Of a stretch of DNA of 64,000 nt, positions 1 through 10,601 are shown in pieces. This DNA comes from Cladopsammia gracilis (Eukaryota > Cnidaria > Anthozoa > Scleractinia > Dendrophylliidae). Position numbers and translations under genes: made by a program. Numbering within the stretch: position 1 is the stretch's first letter; every line of letters starts with the position of its first letter. The notes beneath the pieces are model-generated. The model made no database searches, was not told the DNA's origin, and saw nothing but the letters and a program-made list of their open reading frames with translations. The stretch spans positions 1,275,001-1,339,000 of the forward strand of contig JAJGOT010000049.1 in NCBI GenBank assembly GCA_022457155.1, given 5' to 3'.

Positions 1-357
1 TGCAGTTGGGAAAACACGGGAAAGCACAGCACTGGAGTGGTTTTGGAAAAATGTCGTCTCCGCGTTGCCTTCTCTAATCACTCATATTAACTTGTTCGCT
101 TTTACGCGAAAACAAAGAAAGAAAGACAAAATGAACCTTATGTGTATGGAATACTGAAGTTGTTGTTCGTAACGTGGCATTACGAGTAATCTTCCACCAA
201 TTTTCCTGTTTGCACAAGCTTCTATTGTATACATTAACTTTATTTATACTCGAATTTAAGTCTTTGAGTAAAAATAACAAAACCTTTTCACATAAATAAA
301 CTTTTACACTATATACTCAATATGCTTCGATGATAAAATTAAAGACTCTGCTCTTAC

Positions 358-554
358 ATCGTTTGGTTGTCTGTCATGAAAGGGTTTAATGTACTTGCGG
401 GCAGAACAACTGGTTTTGTTTTATTCCGGTTTGGTGACGACTCCTCCGAAGCAAGGCCGAGAATAGGTTTACATGACTCACATACTTGTGCAATGACAAG
501 TGTTAGTATCAGGGCAGCAACTGAACGTTTTCTTTTATGTTTACTGTGTAGCAT
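358..554 (-). CDS. Candidate first coding exon of a small secreted protein
   Basis: An ATG at 554 opens 65 codons. Residues 5-10 are basic (KHKRKR) and residues 11-24 are hydrophobic (SVAALILTLVIAQV), followed by Cys25 and Cys28, which looks like a signal peptide. The rest is Ser/Pro/Asn-rich with NKT and NQT glycosylation sequons. The frame closes at a TAA that is itself part of GTAAGA, a good splice donor at 357-352, so this could be exon 1 (ending at 358, 2 bases into a codon) of a gene running off the left edge. It could equally be a chance 66-residue frame. No family is recognised. It lies opposite and upstream of the Ly6 exon. Confidence 0.3.
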
Positions 555-741
555 GAAGTGTTTGCGGATTGCTCTCGATCCGCAAAAATAATTAAAAATT
601 CACAGAATAATACTCCGCAAAAATTCACTCCCTGTGTCTGGCATTAATTTTGATTAGTGTCAGTTTAGAGATTTTTAAATTGAAACAGACCAAGAAAGAA
701 GGGAGATTGAAGTCAATAATCCATGTATATTTCTTCTACAG

Positions 742-1076
742 CGTTTGGGCTCAAGTGCTACACCTGTACCAGTTCAACTAGCATGGATGACTGTGACAAG
801 AATAGAAAGGAATTGGATTGTGGCTCAAGCTTTGACCGCTGTGGGAAATCGACAATCGAGTACAAAGCTTCAGTCTTGTCTATTAAAACCTTCACCAAAG
901 CCTGTATTACCAAGGCAACTTGCGATGCTGCATCCACCACACTTAAAGCATGCAAGGATGCTGGTGGCACATGCGAACTCGATTGTTGTGATGGAGATCT
1001 GTGCAACGGTGGTGCAGCGCCCATGGTCAGCGTCCTTCTGATGGTGGCATGCTCCCTCGTGGCCTTTTTCCGTTAA
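742..1076 (+). CDS. Ly6/uPAR (three-finger) domain protein, terminal exon, partial at 5' side
   Basis: The reading frame starts LKCYTCTSS and ends CCDGDLCN, the first and last signatures of the Ly6/uPAR/CD59 three-finger fold. About a dozen cysteines lie between them. After CNGG comes a hydrophobic tail (APMVSVLLMVACSLVAFF) and a stop, as in GPI-anchored members, so the mature protein should sit on the outer face of the plasma membrane. The exon start is set at the AG at 740-741 after a pyrimidine-rich tract. The ATG at 723 lies in that intron end and gives no signal peptide, so I do not use it. The signal-peptide exon should be further upstream and was not found here. An ATTAAA at 1137-1142 may be the poly(A) signal. 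Ligand and pathway cannot be told from sequence. Confidence 0.75.
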
Positions 1077-1142
1077 GCGGAAAGGAACGAAGCTACCAGT
1101 GTTTGCAGCCTATCAGAATCAACTTAGACTCTCCTTATTAAA

Positions 1143-3286
1143 GTCATCTTTTATAGAAATTAGGAAAAAACACCAACCTTAAAATTAATTTGTGTCGGAA
1201 CGATGTGAAAAAAGCGAGCAACCTGCTCGCGTAGTCAGGATAAGAAAATACGTTTGATTTGTGATAAAGTAAAATATTTTGGATTTTGTATGTCAGCTGC
1301 ATTAAAACAATGTAAACTTTATTTGATCGTGTTTGTTGTCTATGAAAAAAAAATATTGTGATAATTTTAATCCCAGGAAACGAAAGTGGAACCCTCTACA
1401 GGTGAAGGCCGGAGTGGCTAAATTTTAAGTATGGTGAGAGTCGACCATAGGCAGGAAAAGCGAGAGGACGCGAAGCAGCCGTGATTCCTTTGGTGGTGGA
1501 AAGAGAGAGAAATGGAGAAAATTGTGTATAATACAGCATGATATTTTCAGTCAAGAAGCCGCAAAGAGACGGAAGCTATCGAAGAAAACGAATCTGTTTA
1601 CTTTGACCAATTTACTTTAACAAATCTGGGAGTCTGTAATTTTCGCACCGGAATGAAAGGGAGCGAGAAGTTCACACCATGCTCGGCCCTGTCTGCCCCA
1701 ATTCCTCTCTAAAACTTCCGTAGACTTGTCTTCAGAAAATACTCTGTGTACAACAAAATTAAAAGACTTAGAGGTTGTAATGATAATGCTGCGAGCAGAT
1801 GCTGGGCAGTATAATAAAACATAACGGAAACAGTAAATGTACATACAGATTTTGATAATTTCATACATTTATTTATTGGGTCATTTTCGAATTACCATTC
1901 CATTATAACTAGTTCTTTGTGAAACACTGTTCAATCGGCAAACTCTGGGCACGTAACAACGCTGAAAAACTCATAAAAGAACATTGCCTTCCCCGTGAAA
2001 TGTCACTAAATCGTTCGTGATCTTGATGAACGCTTCCAGCAACAAATAAGTTTGAATTTGGCATGATACATTTGCAAATAGAAACATTTAAGCGAGCGCA
2101 CGTGCTATGGACGGCGAAAGATTCATCCAGAGCCAGGCGCATCTATGTTATGATGACACCGCTGGACGTACGCTTGCTCAAATCATCGTAACAATAACAT
2201 AAGGCACAGGGAACCCAAGGAACCACAGGCAAACCAAAGATTAGTGTGCAACTCGCCTGGGGGCTCGCAGCAAATAGTTTGGATAATGTACCACAAACTC
2301 CCTCTCTCAAACATGTGGGAGGTATGAATGGAGGCGATTTGGGGACTATGTCAAATTCCCATCCCACTCTCTGACAACTTGTGGCACTGCGCATGGCATC
2401 GTTTACGAAACGTGCTAAACCACACATGCATGAGGAAAAACAAACAAACAACATGCTTTCAAATAACCTTTCCTCACCTTGCCCCGGGGTGGGTTCGAGA
2501 TTTCACGTTATGTCCTTAACATGTTCATATTAATCGAAGTGATCAAGAAATAACGCGTTCGAACCAGAGAATGAACCCGGGGAAATCCCACATGAAAAGC
2601 ACACCAAAAAGAGGCTGGCCTGAATATAGGGGTTAAAAAGCGACCAAAGGGAACATTACCGGCGTCTTCCCATGGCGTCTTTTAATTCAAATATACTTCG
2701 TTTCTCCCAAGCGCAGTTTCTCTTCTCGCTCAATGCTCCGCATAATCAAACAAAATAAATGTTGTCATTTGTGCCAAAGTTAAAGGAGAAATAAATGCAC
2801 AAAGAAAAATCAAGATTCAGTTTTTCTGTGGAATACTATTGGAATCTGTTCTGTGAGGGGGAGGGGAGAGGGGCTCTTTTCCTCATGATATTTCAAATTC
2901 TTTGCCCATTACTCATGGTCACGCGCCGTTGTGACGTGGGTCAATTGGCAAACATTTGAATTTGAGCTCTTATCTGTTGCCATCACCACGTGCGATTTGG
3001 TAGACAACTGGCGTTCGCGCTAGTTTTTCTATCTTTTTGCTGCTACACCGTGCTGACGAGACCCAACCAGGTCGAAACAGCTGTCCACGGTTGCATTTTG
3101 GCTTTCAGTTTGGGCTCTATCGTGTCGTTGTCGCGCTAAATGTTCTACGTAATATCAGCCTTGCTCTATACTTTTAGTCCTGTTCGGTTTCTCCAAACGA
3201 CTGCTTCTGTTTTGCTCTATAGAATCTTTTTATCCAATTAAGTTGTATATTTGGCGATATGACATGGAAATGACATGGAAATGACG
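1143..3286. other. No gene recognised
   Basis: Both strands contain only short unrelated frames. I see no splice-consistent exon, no long inverted repeat and no retroelement motif. It probably includes the 3' flank of the Ly6 gene and decayed repeats. Confidence 0.5.
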
Positions 3287-3288
3287 TA

Positions 3289-3317
3289 TTAATAATAATA
3301 ATAATAATAATAATAAT
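3289..3317. repeat. (AAT)n microsatellite
   Basis: Uninterrupted AAT triplets, about ten units. Confidence 0.9.
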
Positions 3318-3647
3318 GTTGTTTTTTCGGCGGGACAGTGTCCCTTTAAACTTCTAAGAAACTGGGTCCACAAATTAAACAGCCAGTCATAAAATGAGGA
3401 AAAACTTCTGTGCCTTTTGATTTTAAGTCATTTTCAATATTTGAGTAGCTGGTCATCTTTACTGTTGCTGCCGGCCATAATAGCTGCTGCCAGTTACTAA
3501 TGACAGCTTTGCACACCTCAAGTAAAAGTATACAAATACTCAGTCACCATTGCATAAAACCAGTAGAAGAATCCCTGCAAAATTAAATTTCCCCTTTTGT
3601 GGGGTGGATATAAGAATAATCTGACTGGGCAGCCGGGACTTTCTTAA

Positions 3648-4682
3648 GGTGGCCGACTACAGTTTTGAGGGACAATAAATTTCCTTACGCGCGCGTGTCA
3701 CGCAAGCATTAGTTCGCGAGCAAAAACAACGAAGCTCTGACCTCGTGCACGCAATTAGTAATGCGCGAGCAGCTGCGCGTGCAGATAAGTGTATGGCCGT
3801 GGTGTACGCATTAGTGCGCATGCTCGGAGATCGTACGAAACGTTTTCTTGGGCGTAAAATTTCCCGAAATATAGCCGTACGACCTATGCTCAATTTTTGA
3901 TATTTTTAAATATTCATCAACATCGATCTGCAGGACAGATTTTAAAATATTTTTCGAATTTTCTATTTTTCATATTTTCGTTGATATGCGAAAAACTCTC
4001 TTACAGATTTTTGTTTTAACTTGTAAGAACGTTTATTTTTATCCAAAGTTTAGATGGTAAGATTTTGAGGAGGGTCGTACGGTAGATTTTTGAGTAAAAC
4101 GTCCTCATAGAATTAGAACCCAGTCTTCTGACAACCACTCGGTCGCTTGTTTTAAGCCACTTCTAACCAGAGGTTGGTGAAATTACAAACACCCACTGTC
4201 TTGTACGATGGTTTTGACTTTGTAATTGTTGTTTTTCCCACAAATCGTCACCTGTGATCAATATTATCCGAAGCATCTGGTGACCCCCATAAACTGTAGT
4301 AAGCCATCTTAAATTAGCTTAACCATTTTACAATGCCGCTGGTCTTAGGGTCTACACCAGAGAAAAGTGGATCGATGATAATGACGTGTACAGCTGCCTT
4401 CCAAAAACATATCTTATATGATAAAAAAATGTCAACAGTTTAAGATCCTGCCATAAAGCTACTCACTCGTAGGAGTAGAAGATCCTTTGTCACCTCTTTT
4501 GTCATTTTCATCGCGGTCTGCATGATTTCTTTCTCCAATTGCAAAATGTGAGTCGGCTTTGCTATGATGTGAAGTCCGCATTTTCTTTAATTATGATTTC
4601 CGAGGCAAGCTTAACGGATAATTCATTTATTTGCCGTAACTGCCACAAAATACAAAAGTACTGGAAACTGATGTCAGCCACC
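3648..4682. mobile_element. Non-autonomous TIR element with TTAA target duplication (about 1.03 kb)
   Basis: The left end reads GGTGGCCGACTACAGTTTTGA. The reverse complement of the right end reads GGTGGCTGACATCAGTTTCCA. Both ends are flanked by TTAA (3644-3647 and 4683-4686). TTAA duplications are typical of piggyBac and Kolobok elements. No transposase frame is present inside, so it would need an enzyme in trans. The superfamily is an inference from the duplication alone. Confidence 0.6.
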
Positions 4683-5064
4683 TTAAGGTGTCTCCCAACA
4701 GTTTCCAGCACTTTCCACGACTTAGATTTTGATGGGTCGTTAAAACCACTCTTTATCAGTTGATGCTACAATCATGATATCAAACGATTGCCGAATGATT
4801 GGTGAACACGTTGTTATCAATTTTGTGACACAATATGTTACTATAGCTTTTTGTGCTGAAAACAACCTTAATTTTAGCTTTAAGTGTTAATAACTCAAAA
4901 ATGACTAGGTGAACCCCAATTTTTATTGTCGAATTTGATCAGTGGGATAAGATGCAACATTTGTCAAAGTTTAAAAAAATTATCAAATAAATGTCTCTAA
5001 AATGTTCCTCGGGATTTCTCTGAGGTTAAAATGTTTATATAAAACTAAAATGTTTATATAAAAC

Positions 5065-5099
5065 GACGTTTCGATCAGTTTTACTGATCTTCTTCAAGC
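5065..5099 (-). ncRNA. Degenerate hammerhead-like motif at the 3' end of PLE-1
   Basis: On the minus strand the order is TTGAAGA, one base, a 7-bp helix GATCAGT/ACTGATC with an AAA loop, then GAAACGTC. GAAACGTC fits the very short helix III plus GUC cleavage site of PLE hammerheads. The first core block should be CTGANGA, so one core base is changed and activity is doubtful. A convincing helix I is not visible. Confidence 0.4.
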
Positions 5100-5245
5100 T
5101 CTTCTTAAAATGTTTTCAAAATGGCGGATCGCTTTCCTGTTTTCAGCTTGGTAACCGTGCATGACACTTCGTGATTATTATACAACATGTAAATGTTGAT
5201 GTGAAAGCGCGGGAACGCAGTAGTGCAGCAGTTGTTCACAGTTAG

Positions 5246-6490
5246 TCATTGTCTACTACCATTTCTTTCCTCATTAAAGAACGAGTTTAGAACTGGTCTC
5301 CATGTTTCGATGTGGTCAAAATTGTTTACGACTTCCATCCCACGATGTTTTTGGCGTAGGGACTCGATTCCCTCTAAAACTTTTCTTTGTTTCAGGCCTC
5401 TTTCCCTTGCTATGATCTTCGTGTTTGCCCAATCCACATCACTTCGGCACTCAACAGCATGTCGTGCTAGGCCCCCATCTTCCTTGCCCATCCGTTTCTC
5501 GGCCAACTGAGTGTTTCCTTTGCGAAGGTCTTCATTTGTCAGCTTGACCTTGTTCATATGTTCTTTCTTTCTTGTTTGGAAGAGGCGCCACGTTTCTCCT
5601 ATATATACAGCATTGTGGCAGGTACACGGAATCTTATATACAACGCCTTTTTGCCTTTCACCGAGGGGTTCTTGACATGTATGCTTAATCTCTTTAATCT
5701 TTCTTCCAGGTTTGAATGCAAACCGAAAAGATTGTCGTTTTGTAGTCCTCTTGAACTGCTCAGACAACCCTTTTAAATACGGTATTGTCACAGCTCCACG
5801 ACATTCCTGTTCTTCTTGTTCTCGTCTGTCTGTCCGGTGAGGTCTTTCTTCCATATACTTTCTCACTGTTTTTCTGGAGTACCCGTTGGCCACAAACACG
5901 TCCTCAATGTTGTGTAATTCATCTGCCAGGTGTTTCTCATCACATAAGGCCCTCGCCCTGTCAGCAAAACCTTTCACAATTGCTCTTTTCATGCTTTCTG
6001 GGTGATTGGACCTCTCTTTCACGTTTATATTCGTGTGGGTCTTCTTGTAATGGACTGAGTGTACTATTTTCTTGGTCTTTCTGTCTACGGTCTGCTTTAA
6101 ATCAAGTACTGGTAAAACATCTCCTTCTTGGTCTTCCTTTGTGAACACAATTACTCCTGGTTCAATGGTATTTAGGTGGTCTAGTATCTTCTGAGCTTCT
6201 CCTTTCTTGCACTTGGTCTCACTATCATCCACGTACCAGAACCACTCATTTAGGGGATACGGAGACGTTTCTATAGCCCTTAATTGAAATTCCTCCATGT
6301 ATATGATTGCAATTTCACCCGTGGCACCAAGGCCTATTGGTCCACTGTCCAAAACATAATGACTTCCACCGTATTCACAATAAGTCAGATCAAACATCCA
6401 CTTTAACAACTCCATTATTGAAGTTACACTCATCGTGGTCGTTTCCTCGAGATCTCTATTCTCACTCAACAGCCTTTCAACCAGCTCCAA
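5246..6490 (-). pseudogene. Penelope-like retroelement (PLE-1), C-terminal half: end of RT plus GIY-YIG nuclease
   Basis: The 414-residue frame contains the RT motif C as YVDDS (near residue 85) and hydrophobic palm and thumb segments. It ends with a GIY-YIG endonuclease (VVYKIPCTCHNAVYIGETW, about residues 287-305, followed by RKKEH and a downstream acidic helix). PLEs copy themselves by target-primed reverse transcription with this RT-nuclease pair. RT motifs before YVDD are partly missing: the frame starts within the palm and is cut at about 6500 where the foldback element begins, so this is a 5'-truncated copy. The retained part has no internal stop. The region 4990-5245 is its 3' non-coding end. 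Confidence 0.85.
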
Positions 6491-6966
6491 CGCCTTATCA
6501 ATAGGTATCGAAGGGTATCGTAATATATCGTAATGATATCAAGATATCAAAAATACTTACCTTTAGAATGGTACGTTTAGAATGATATCGAGATATCGAT
6601 CTCTCCCGGAAATACGATTAGAATATCGTGTCAACTATTATAATATCACGTCAATCAGTTTCCAAAGCATTTAGCAAATGTTCAAATGTCTGGCCGTGTC
6701 GAATTGCAGGCATCTCTTTTTTTTTTTCTTCACGCTATATTGACGTTTTTCTTGTTCAGAATTACTCGAAAGCTGTGAAAGTCTTCTTATGATTTTTGTT
6801 ACAACTGTACCGTCTAGTACAGTAGTAGTTCCATGGAAGAGCACAGGCAAGGAGGATAGTTTTTTTTCTAAAGAACTCTTGGTTTGGTTCACGGAACAGT
6901 TCGACTACTCTACTACAATCTTGGTCATTTCAAATGAAAAAAAAAATTAATACACCCCTCGCCCCC

Positions 6967-7000
6967 ACCCCTCGCCCCCCCCCCCCCCCCCCCCCCCCAG
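6967..7000. repeat. Poly-C tract in the left foldback arm
   Basis: A long C run whose counterpart, a G run, lies at 7864-7891 in the right arm. Length is prone to assembly error. Confidence 0.8.
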
Positions 7001-7192
7001 TCAGTGATGGGAAAATGGCGCGCTTTGGTTTTCGCGCGAATCCACCACTGAATCTGGGGGAGGGGAGGTGTTATTTCTCTTTTTATTCCGTCCGAGATTG
7101 TAGGTGCGGTAGAAAACCAATTATAGATGTTGTGGACTACTGAATCACTCGGCTGGAAAATCTTCTATCAAACTGTGTAAACCTTTTTGGGG

Positions 7193-7742
7193 TCATTGAT
7201 GGTGAATTATATAGGCACCAGCGGGATCAACCCTGCTCATAGCCGTCCGCACTCTGAAGCGTTGTATCCTCAATCCGTGATCGACCATTGCTCGCATTTG
7301 TCGACACCCTATCCTTGGAAAATGCGATCGAATATTTTGAATGAGATTATCCAAATCGCACCAGAAATCGCGGAATAAGTTTGATCTAAAGCCATTTTTT
7401 ATTGTCACGCAACCTACGTCGGACTGTAGATTGACTCACGCCAAGGCAATCTGCAATCCTGCGCGTATTAAAATTCGCACCAACGAGAAACAACAGCTGG
7501 TCATATGTAATTGCATATCGTGGTCTTCCAACCGTAGAACAGTGAACGGGGACGTTATACGCTGAGCTATCTCGACTTTCTTCCACTAGATTTACTACAC
7601 GTGAACGCAATAATAAAATATACGTTTGTGCTGCATCGATGACATTGTTATATGAGGTCTTGTATAATTCACCATCAATGACCCCACAAAGGTTTACACA
7701 GTTTGATAGAAGATTTTCCAGCCGAGTGATACAGTAGTCCAC
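7193..7742 (-). pseudogene. Fragment of an integrase-like (DDE/rve-type) protein, N-terminal part only
   Basis: Frame 7742-7386 has a helix-turn-helix: GRPRYAITYDQLLFLVG, then RIADCLGVSQSTVRRRL. A second frame, 7408-7193, overlaps it after a frameshift and continues DLDNLIQNIRSHFPRIG, CRQMRAMVDHGLRIQRFRVR and TAMSRVDPAG. I recognise this order from integrase-core proteins that are abundant in cnidarian and fish genomes, where the catalytic domain follows directly. Here the catalytic domain is absent, so the piece cannot be an active integrase. An inverted second copy of the region before the helix-turn-helix (residues ITRLENLLSNCVN) lies in the left arm at 7146-7210 and has a stop codon. Confidence 0.6.
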
Positions 7743-8189
7743 AGCACTTTCTTGGTTTTCTATCGCACCTAGTAGTCTAACTATTTCGTGAACTAAACCA
7801 CGAACTCTTTCGAAAAAACTATCCGGACTCCTAGGCTGTGCTCTTCCATGGAACTAACCAGGGCGAGGGGGGGGGGGAGGGGGGGGGGGGGCATTAATGT
7901 TAGAACTAAACAGTACAGTTGTAACAAAAATCACAAAAAGACTTTCACAGCGAAGCATTATCTTCTTGTAAAAATATCGGCCAACTAATTTTCGAGTAAT
8001 TCTGAACAAGAAAAACGTCAGTATAGCGTGAAGAAAAGATGCCTGCAATTCGACACGGCCAGACATTTGAACATTTGCTAAATGCTTTGGAAACTGATTG
8101 ACGTGATATTCTAATAGTTGACAGGATATTCTAATCGTATCTCCCGGAGAGATCGATATCTCGATATCACTCTAAACGTACCATTCTAA

Positions 8190-9452
8190 GGGGCTGACCA
8201 TTTAACTTTTGAGGGGGGGGGGGGGGGGGGGGTGGGTGATTTTGAAAAAAAATTTCCTGCAAGCGCTTGTCGAAAGAAAAAAATTGCATGCAGTACAAAT
8301 GGAATAGAAAAAAATTCTTGCAGTGCTGTAAGGAAGAAAAAAATGTTACAAAGCTATTTTATTATTTAGACTGAGAGCTGTACAAAATCACCAGCGAAAC
8401 TGTAACTATTCTTCTCTTGCTTCCTTTTAAACTCTGGATTTGGTGGTATCTTTAATAGACCCATAGATATCCAGACAAGTGATGCTGACCTAGGTGTGTC
8501 ATCTCATGAGAGGCTGGTTCAAATTAGGATGGCCGAATATTTCCAAGTTTTCAATTTAGATTTACAGGCTCGCATTCATCATGCACCTAATGACTCAAGG
8601 TCACACATTGCTGAACAGGTGACGAGAAGCTTGAATGAAGCAACTGGTGACGGCGTTCCATTCCTGTTCCAAAGGTGCCTCTATTTGGGGGCTTTAATCA
8701 GGTCATGTGGTTGGAATCTCTGTTACATTTCCTTGATGTGCATCACTTTATGATATGACAATATTATAATGACTTCATATGACATGAGTGTAAAGAATGA
8801 CTAAATACAAAAGCATAGCAGTGGAAACCTAAGGCTTGTGGGATGTGGCTAAAAGTGTAATGCACAGAATACTACACACTACATACTACACACTAAAGTG
8901 CACAATGTCAACTGTAGCCACAAATAGGGCACAAAGTCCACATAGGTAGCAAGTATTACCCCTTAGCTACCAATAAAAGGAACTGAACCCAAGCATTAGC
9001 AGCCATGGACAGCTGTTTCAGCCTAAGCCCTTGTTAGGCCTCATCATCAAGGCATAGCTGATACTAATGGCCTCAAGTGTCCCACAATACATAAAGATAA
9101 CAAGCAGTGAAAATGTAGGGCTTGTGGGATATGACTAAAAGTGTGATACACAGAACACGAATGGTATTTGTACAGCAAAGAAGAAAGATTGTGTAAAGCT
9201 TACAAAATCTTAAGGCTCCATATCAGGACTATTGCTGCAATAGCCACAATGTAAATGTAAATCAATTTTTGGAAAACTTGGACTGACCCTTCTTCAGGAA
9301 TAAAATGCTGCAGAAAACTGAGAAGGGAAAAAAATATCCTGCAAAGCATTGAGAAGGGAAAAAAAATCCTGCACACCGGGTCTCTAGAAAAAAAATTTCT
9401 TGCTGACCAGAAATCACCCACCCCTCCCCTCAAAAGTTAAATGGTTGGCCCC
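8190..9452. mobile_element. PIF/Harbinger-type non-autonomous TIR element (1263 bp)
   Basis: The left end is GGGGCTGACCATTTAAC and the reverse complement of the right end is GGGGCCAACCATTTAAC; both continue TTTTGAGGGG, giving 25 of 27 matches. A 3-bp TAA duplication flanks it (8187-8189 and 9453-9455). Removing the element and one TAA restores CCATTCTAAAGGTAAG, which is exactly what the uninterrupted left arm of the foldback element has at 6555-6570 in reverse complement. TAA and TTA duplications and G-rich ends fit PIF/Harbinger. No transposase frame was found. Confidence 0.8.
8465..8660 (+). pseudogene. Unidentified coding fragment inside the Harbinger-type element
   Basis: An open frame reads DADLGVSSHERLVQIRMAEY followed by FQVFNLDLQARIHHAPNDS and SHIAEQVTRSLNEATGDG. 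It has real-protein composition with amphipathic helices and runs beyond the apparent match at both ends. I have an impression of similar segments in large uncharacterised cnidarian proteins but cannot name the family. It is probably a captured exon piece, because the rest of the element is non-coding. Confidence 0.35.
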
Positions 9453-9522
9453 TAAAGGTAAGTATTTTTGATATCTTGATATCATTACGATATCATAATA
9501 TCAAGCAGTGATATCATGATAT

Positions 9523-9721
9523 CTACTTTTGACCGCGATGGCCCGCAACCCAGCCCATGTGGGAAGCGTCACTGGTTATAATAAAGGTGGGCGGTGGGTG
9601 TGAGATTCGATTAAACGATGATAAGATGTTATTCACCCACCAGTTCAGCTCATCCTTAGCAGGCTGAGAAAGGGTCATAGATCTAATATCGTAAAGATTT
9701 TTATTCTTGGGCCATCGAAGT
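9523..9721 (-). pseudogene. DIRS-1 retrotransposon fragment: RNase H region
   Basis: The frame contains LSQPAKDELNWWVNNI followed by FIITSDASHMGWVAG. This is the junction into the RNase H domain of DIRS-type elements, with the first catalytic Asp in the SDAS motif. It is cut on its 5' side by PLE-2 at about 9724 and on its 3' side by the foldback element. Together with the RT at 12417-13140 and ORF1 at 15265-16387 it forms the remains of one minus-strand DIRS element. Confidence 0.7.
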
Positions 9722-9724
9722 TTG

Positions 9725-10601
9725 ATGAGAAATAGAACACAAACCGCGGTGATAAACATATTGAACTTATTCATTTTTGATAAAAACTTGACGTTTCGTA
9801 TGCTACTACATACATTTTCAAAAGTGACCGTTCGTGTTAAAAAACGATACTAATATGGTAGTAAAAAGGGACTGGGACCGAGATTAAGTACAAAACTTAA
9901 CAGTTGATCTATAAAAAGAAACAGCTAATTAATAAAGCATCAGCTTCTCGCTACTGACGTTTGCATTAAGAGCTGGCTTTAGTTCTTGTATAAACAATGT
10001 TTCTTTGATTTTACAGTGGAAATCAGTTTTACCCGACGCTAAGATATCAAAATAATCCCACTTGATGTTGTGTCCAGTGGTGTTAACATGGTCAGCAATG
10101 GCTGATGTGCGGTCATCCTTAGCGAGGGCCTTAAAATGCTCAGTTTTTCTATCATGAAGCCGTCGTTTAGTTTTACCAATGTAAAATTCTTCACAATCCC
10201 AACAACTGGCTTTGTAAATAACTTTAGACTGTTGAGAACGATTTAAGCGGTCCTTGTACGGGAAGAAAGATTTGATGCGGCGAGTGTTTTGAAAAATAAT
10301 TGAAAGGATTGACACAAGAGTAAAAATTGTATACACAAGATTTAAGACGTTTAGAGATTTGGTTGCTATGTAAACCTAAATAAGGTAGCAGGATAATAAT
10401 ATCTTTCTTAGGAACAGTGGAGACATGGTTGTTTGACTTGTTAATGTTTCTGTTTATAACATCATTAATGTGAAAGTTGATTATCCCTTGAGGGTAACCG
10501 TTCTGAAGAAGAAGCTTTCGAAGCTCATCAAGGGCAGATTTCAGCAACAATGAAGAGGAGCAAATCCTGTAGCAGCGATAAGTGAGGGTGCGGATGAGAT
10601 T
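9725..10601 (-). mobile_element. Inverted, 5'-truncated copy of PLE-2 (left arm)
   Basis: This stretch is the near-perfect reverse complement of 11298-12173, the 3' half of PLE-2, including the GIY-YIG segment (EFYIGKTKRRLHDRKTEHF). The coding frame is broken by a small insertion near 10,310 where the forward copy reads through, so this arm is not functional. Head-to-head partial copies of this sort are known for Penelope-like elements and are called pseudo-LTRs. Confidence 0.85.

Larger units (their letters stand above)
6525..9493. mobile_element. Foldback-type element with about 700-bp inverted arms and a captured gene fragment
   Basis: 6525-7210 is, in patches, the reverse complement of 7662-9493. 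Matching blocks include the outer GATATC-rich ends, TAGAATGGTACGTTTAGA, the stretch around CTGGCCGTGTCGAATTGCAG, the C/G-rich runs (6967-7000 and 7864-7891) and a coding stretch at 7146-7210 / 7662-7730. Between the arms is a unique loop of about 450 bp with integrase-like coding sequence. The right arm is split by the element at 8190-9452. The exact ends are uncertain because both lie in GATATC-rich sequence and no clear target duplication is visible. No complete transposase is present. Confidence 0.65.

Noticed and set aside
723..741. ATG at 723 as start of the Ly6 protein
   Set aside because: It gives no signal peptide and lies in a pyrimidine-rich intron end with AG at 740-741; the exon border explains it better.
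1909..2454. Minus-strand frames of 77 and 103 codons
   Set aside because: No domain, no splice-consistent borders, no signal peptide.
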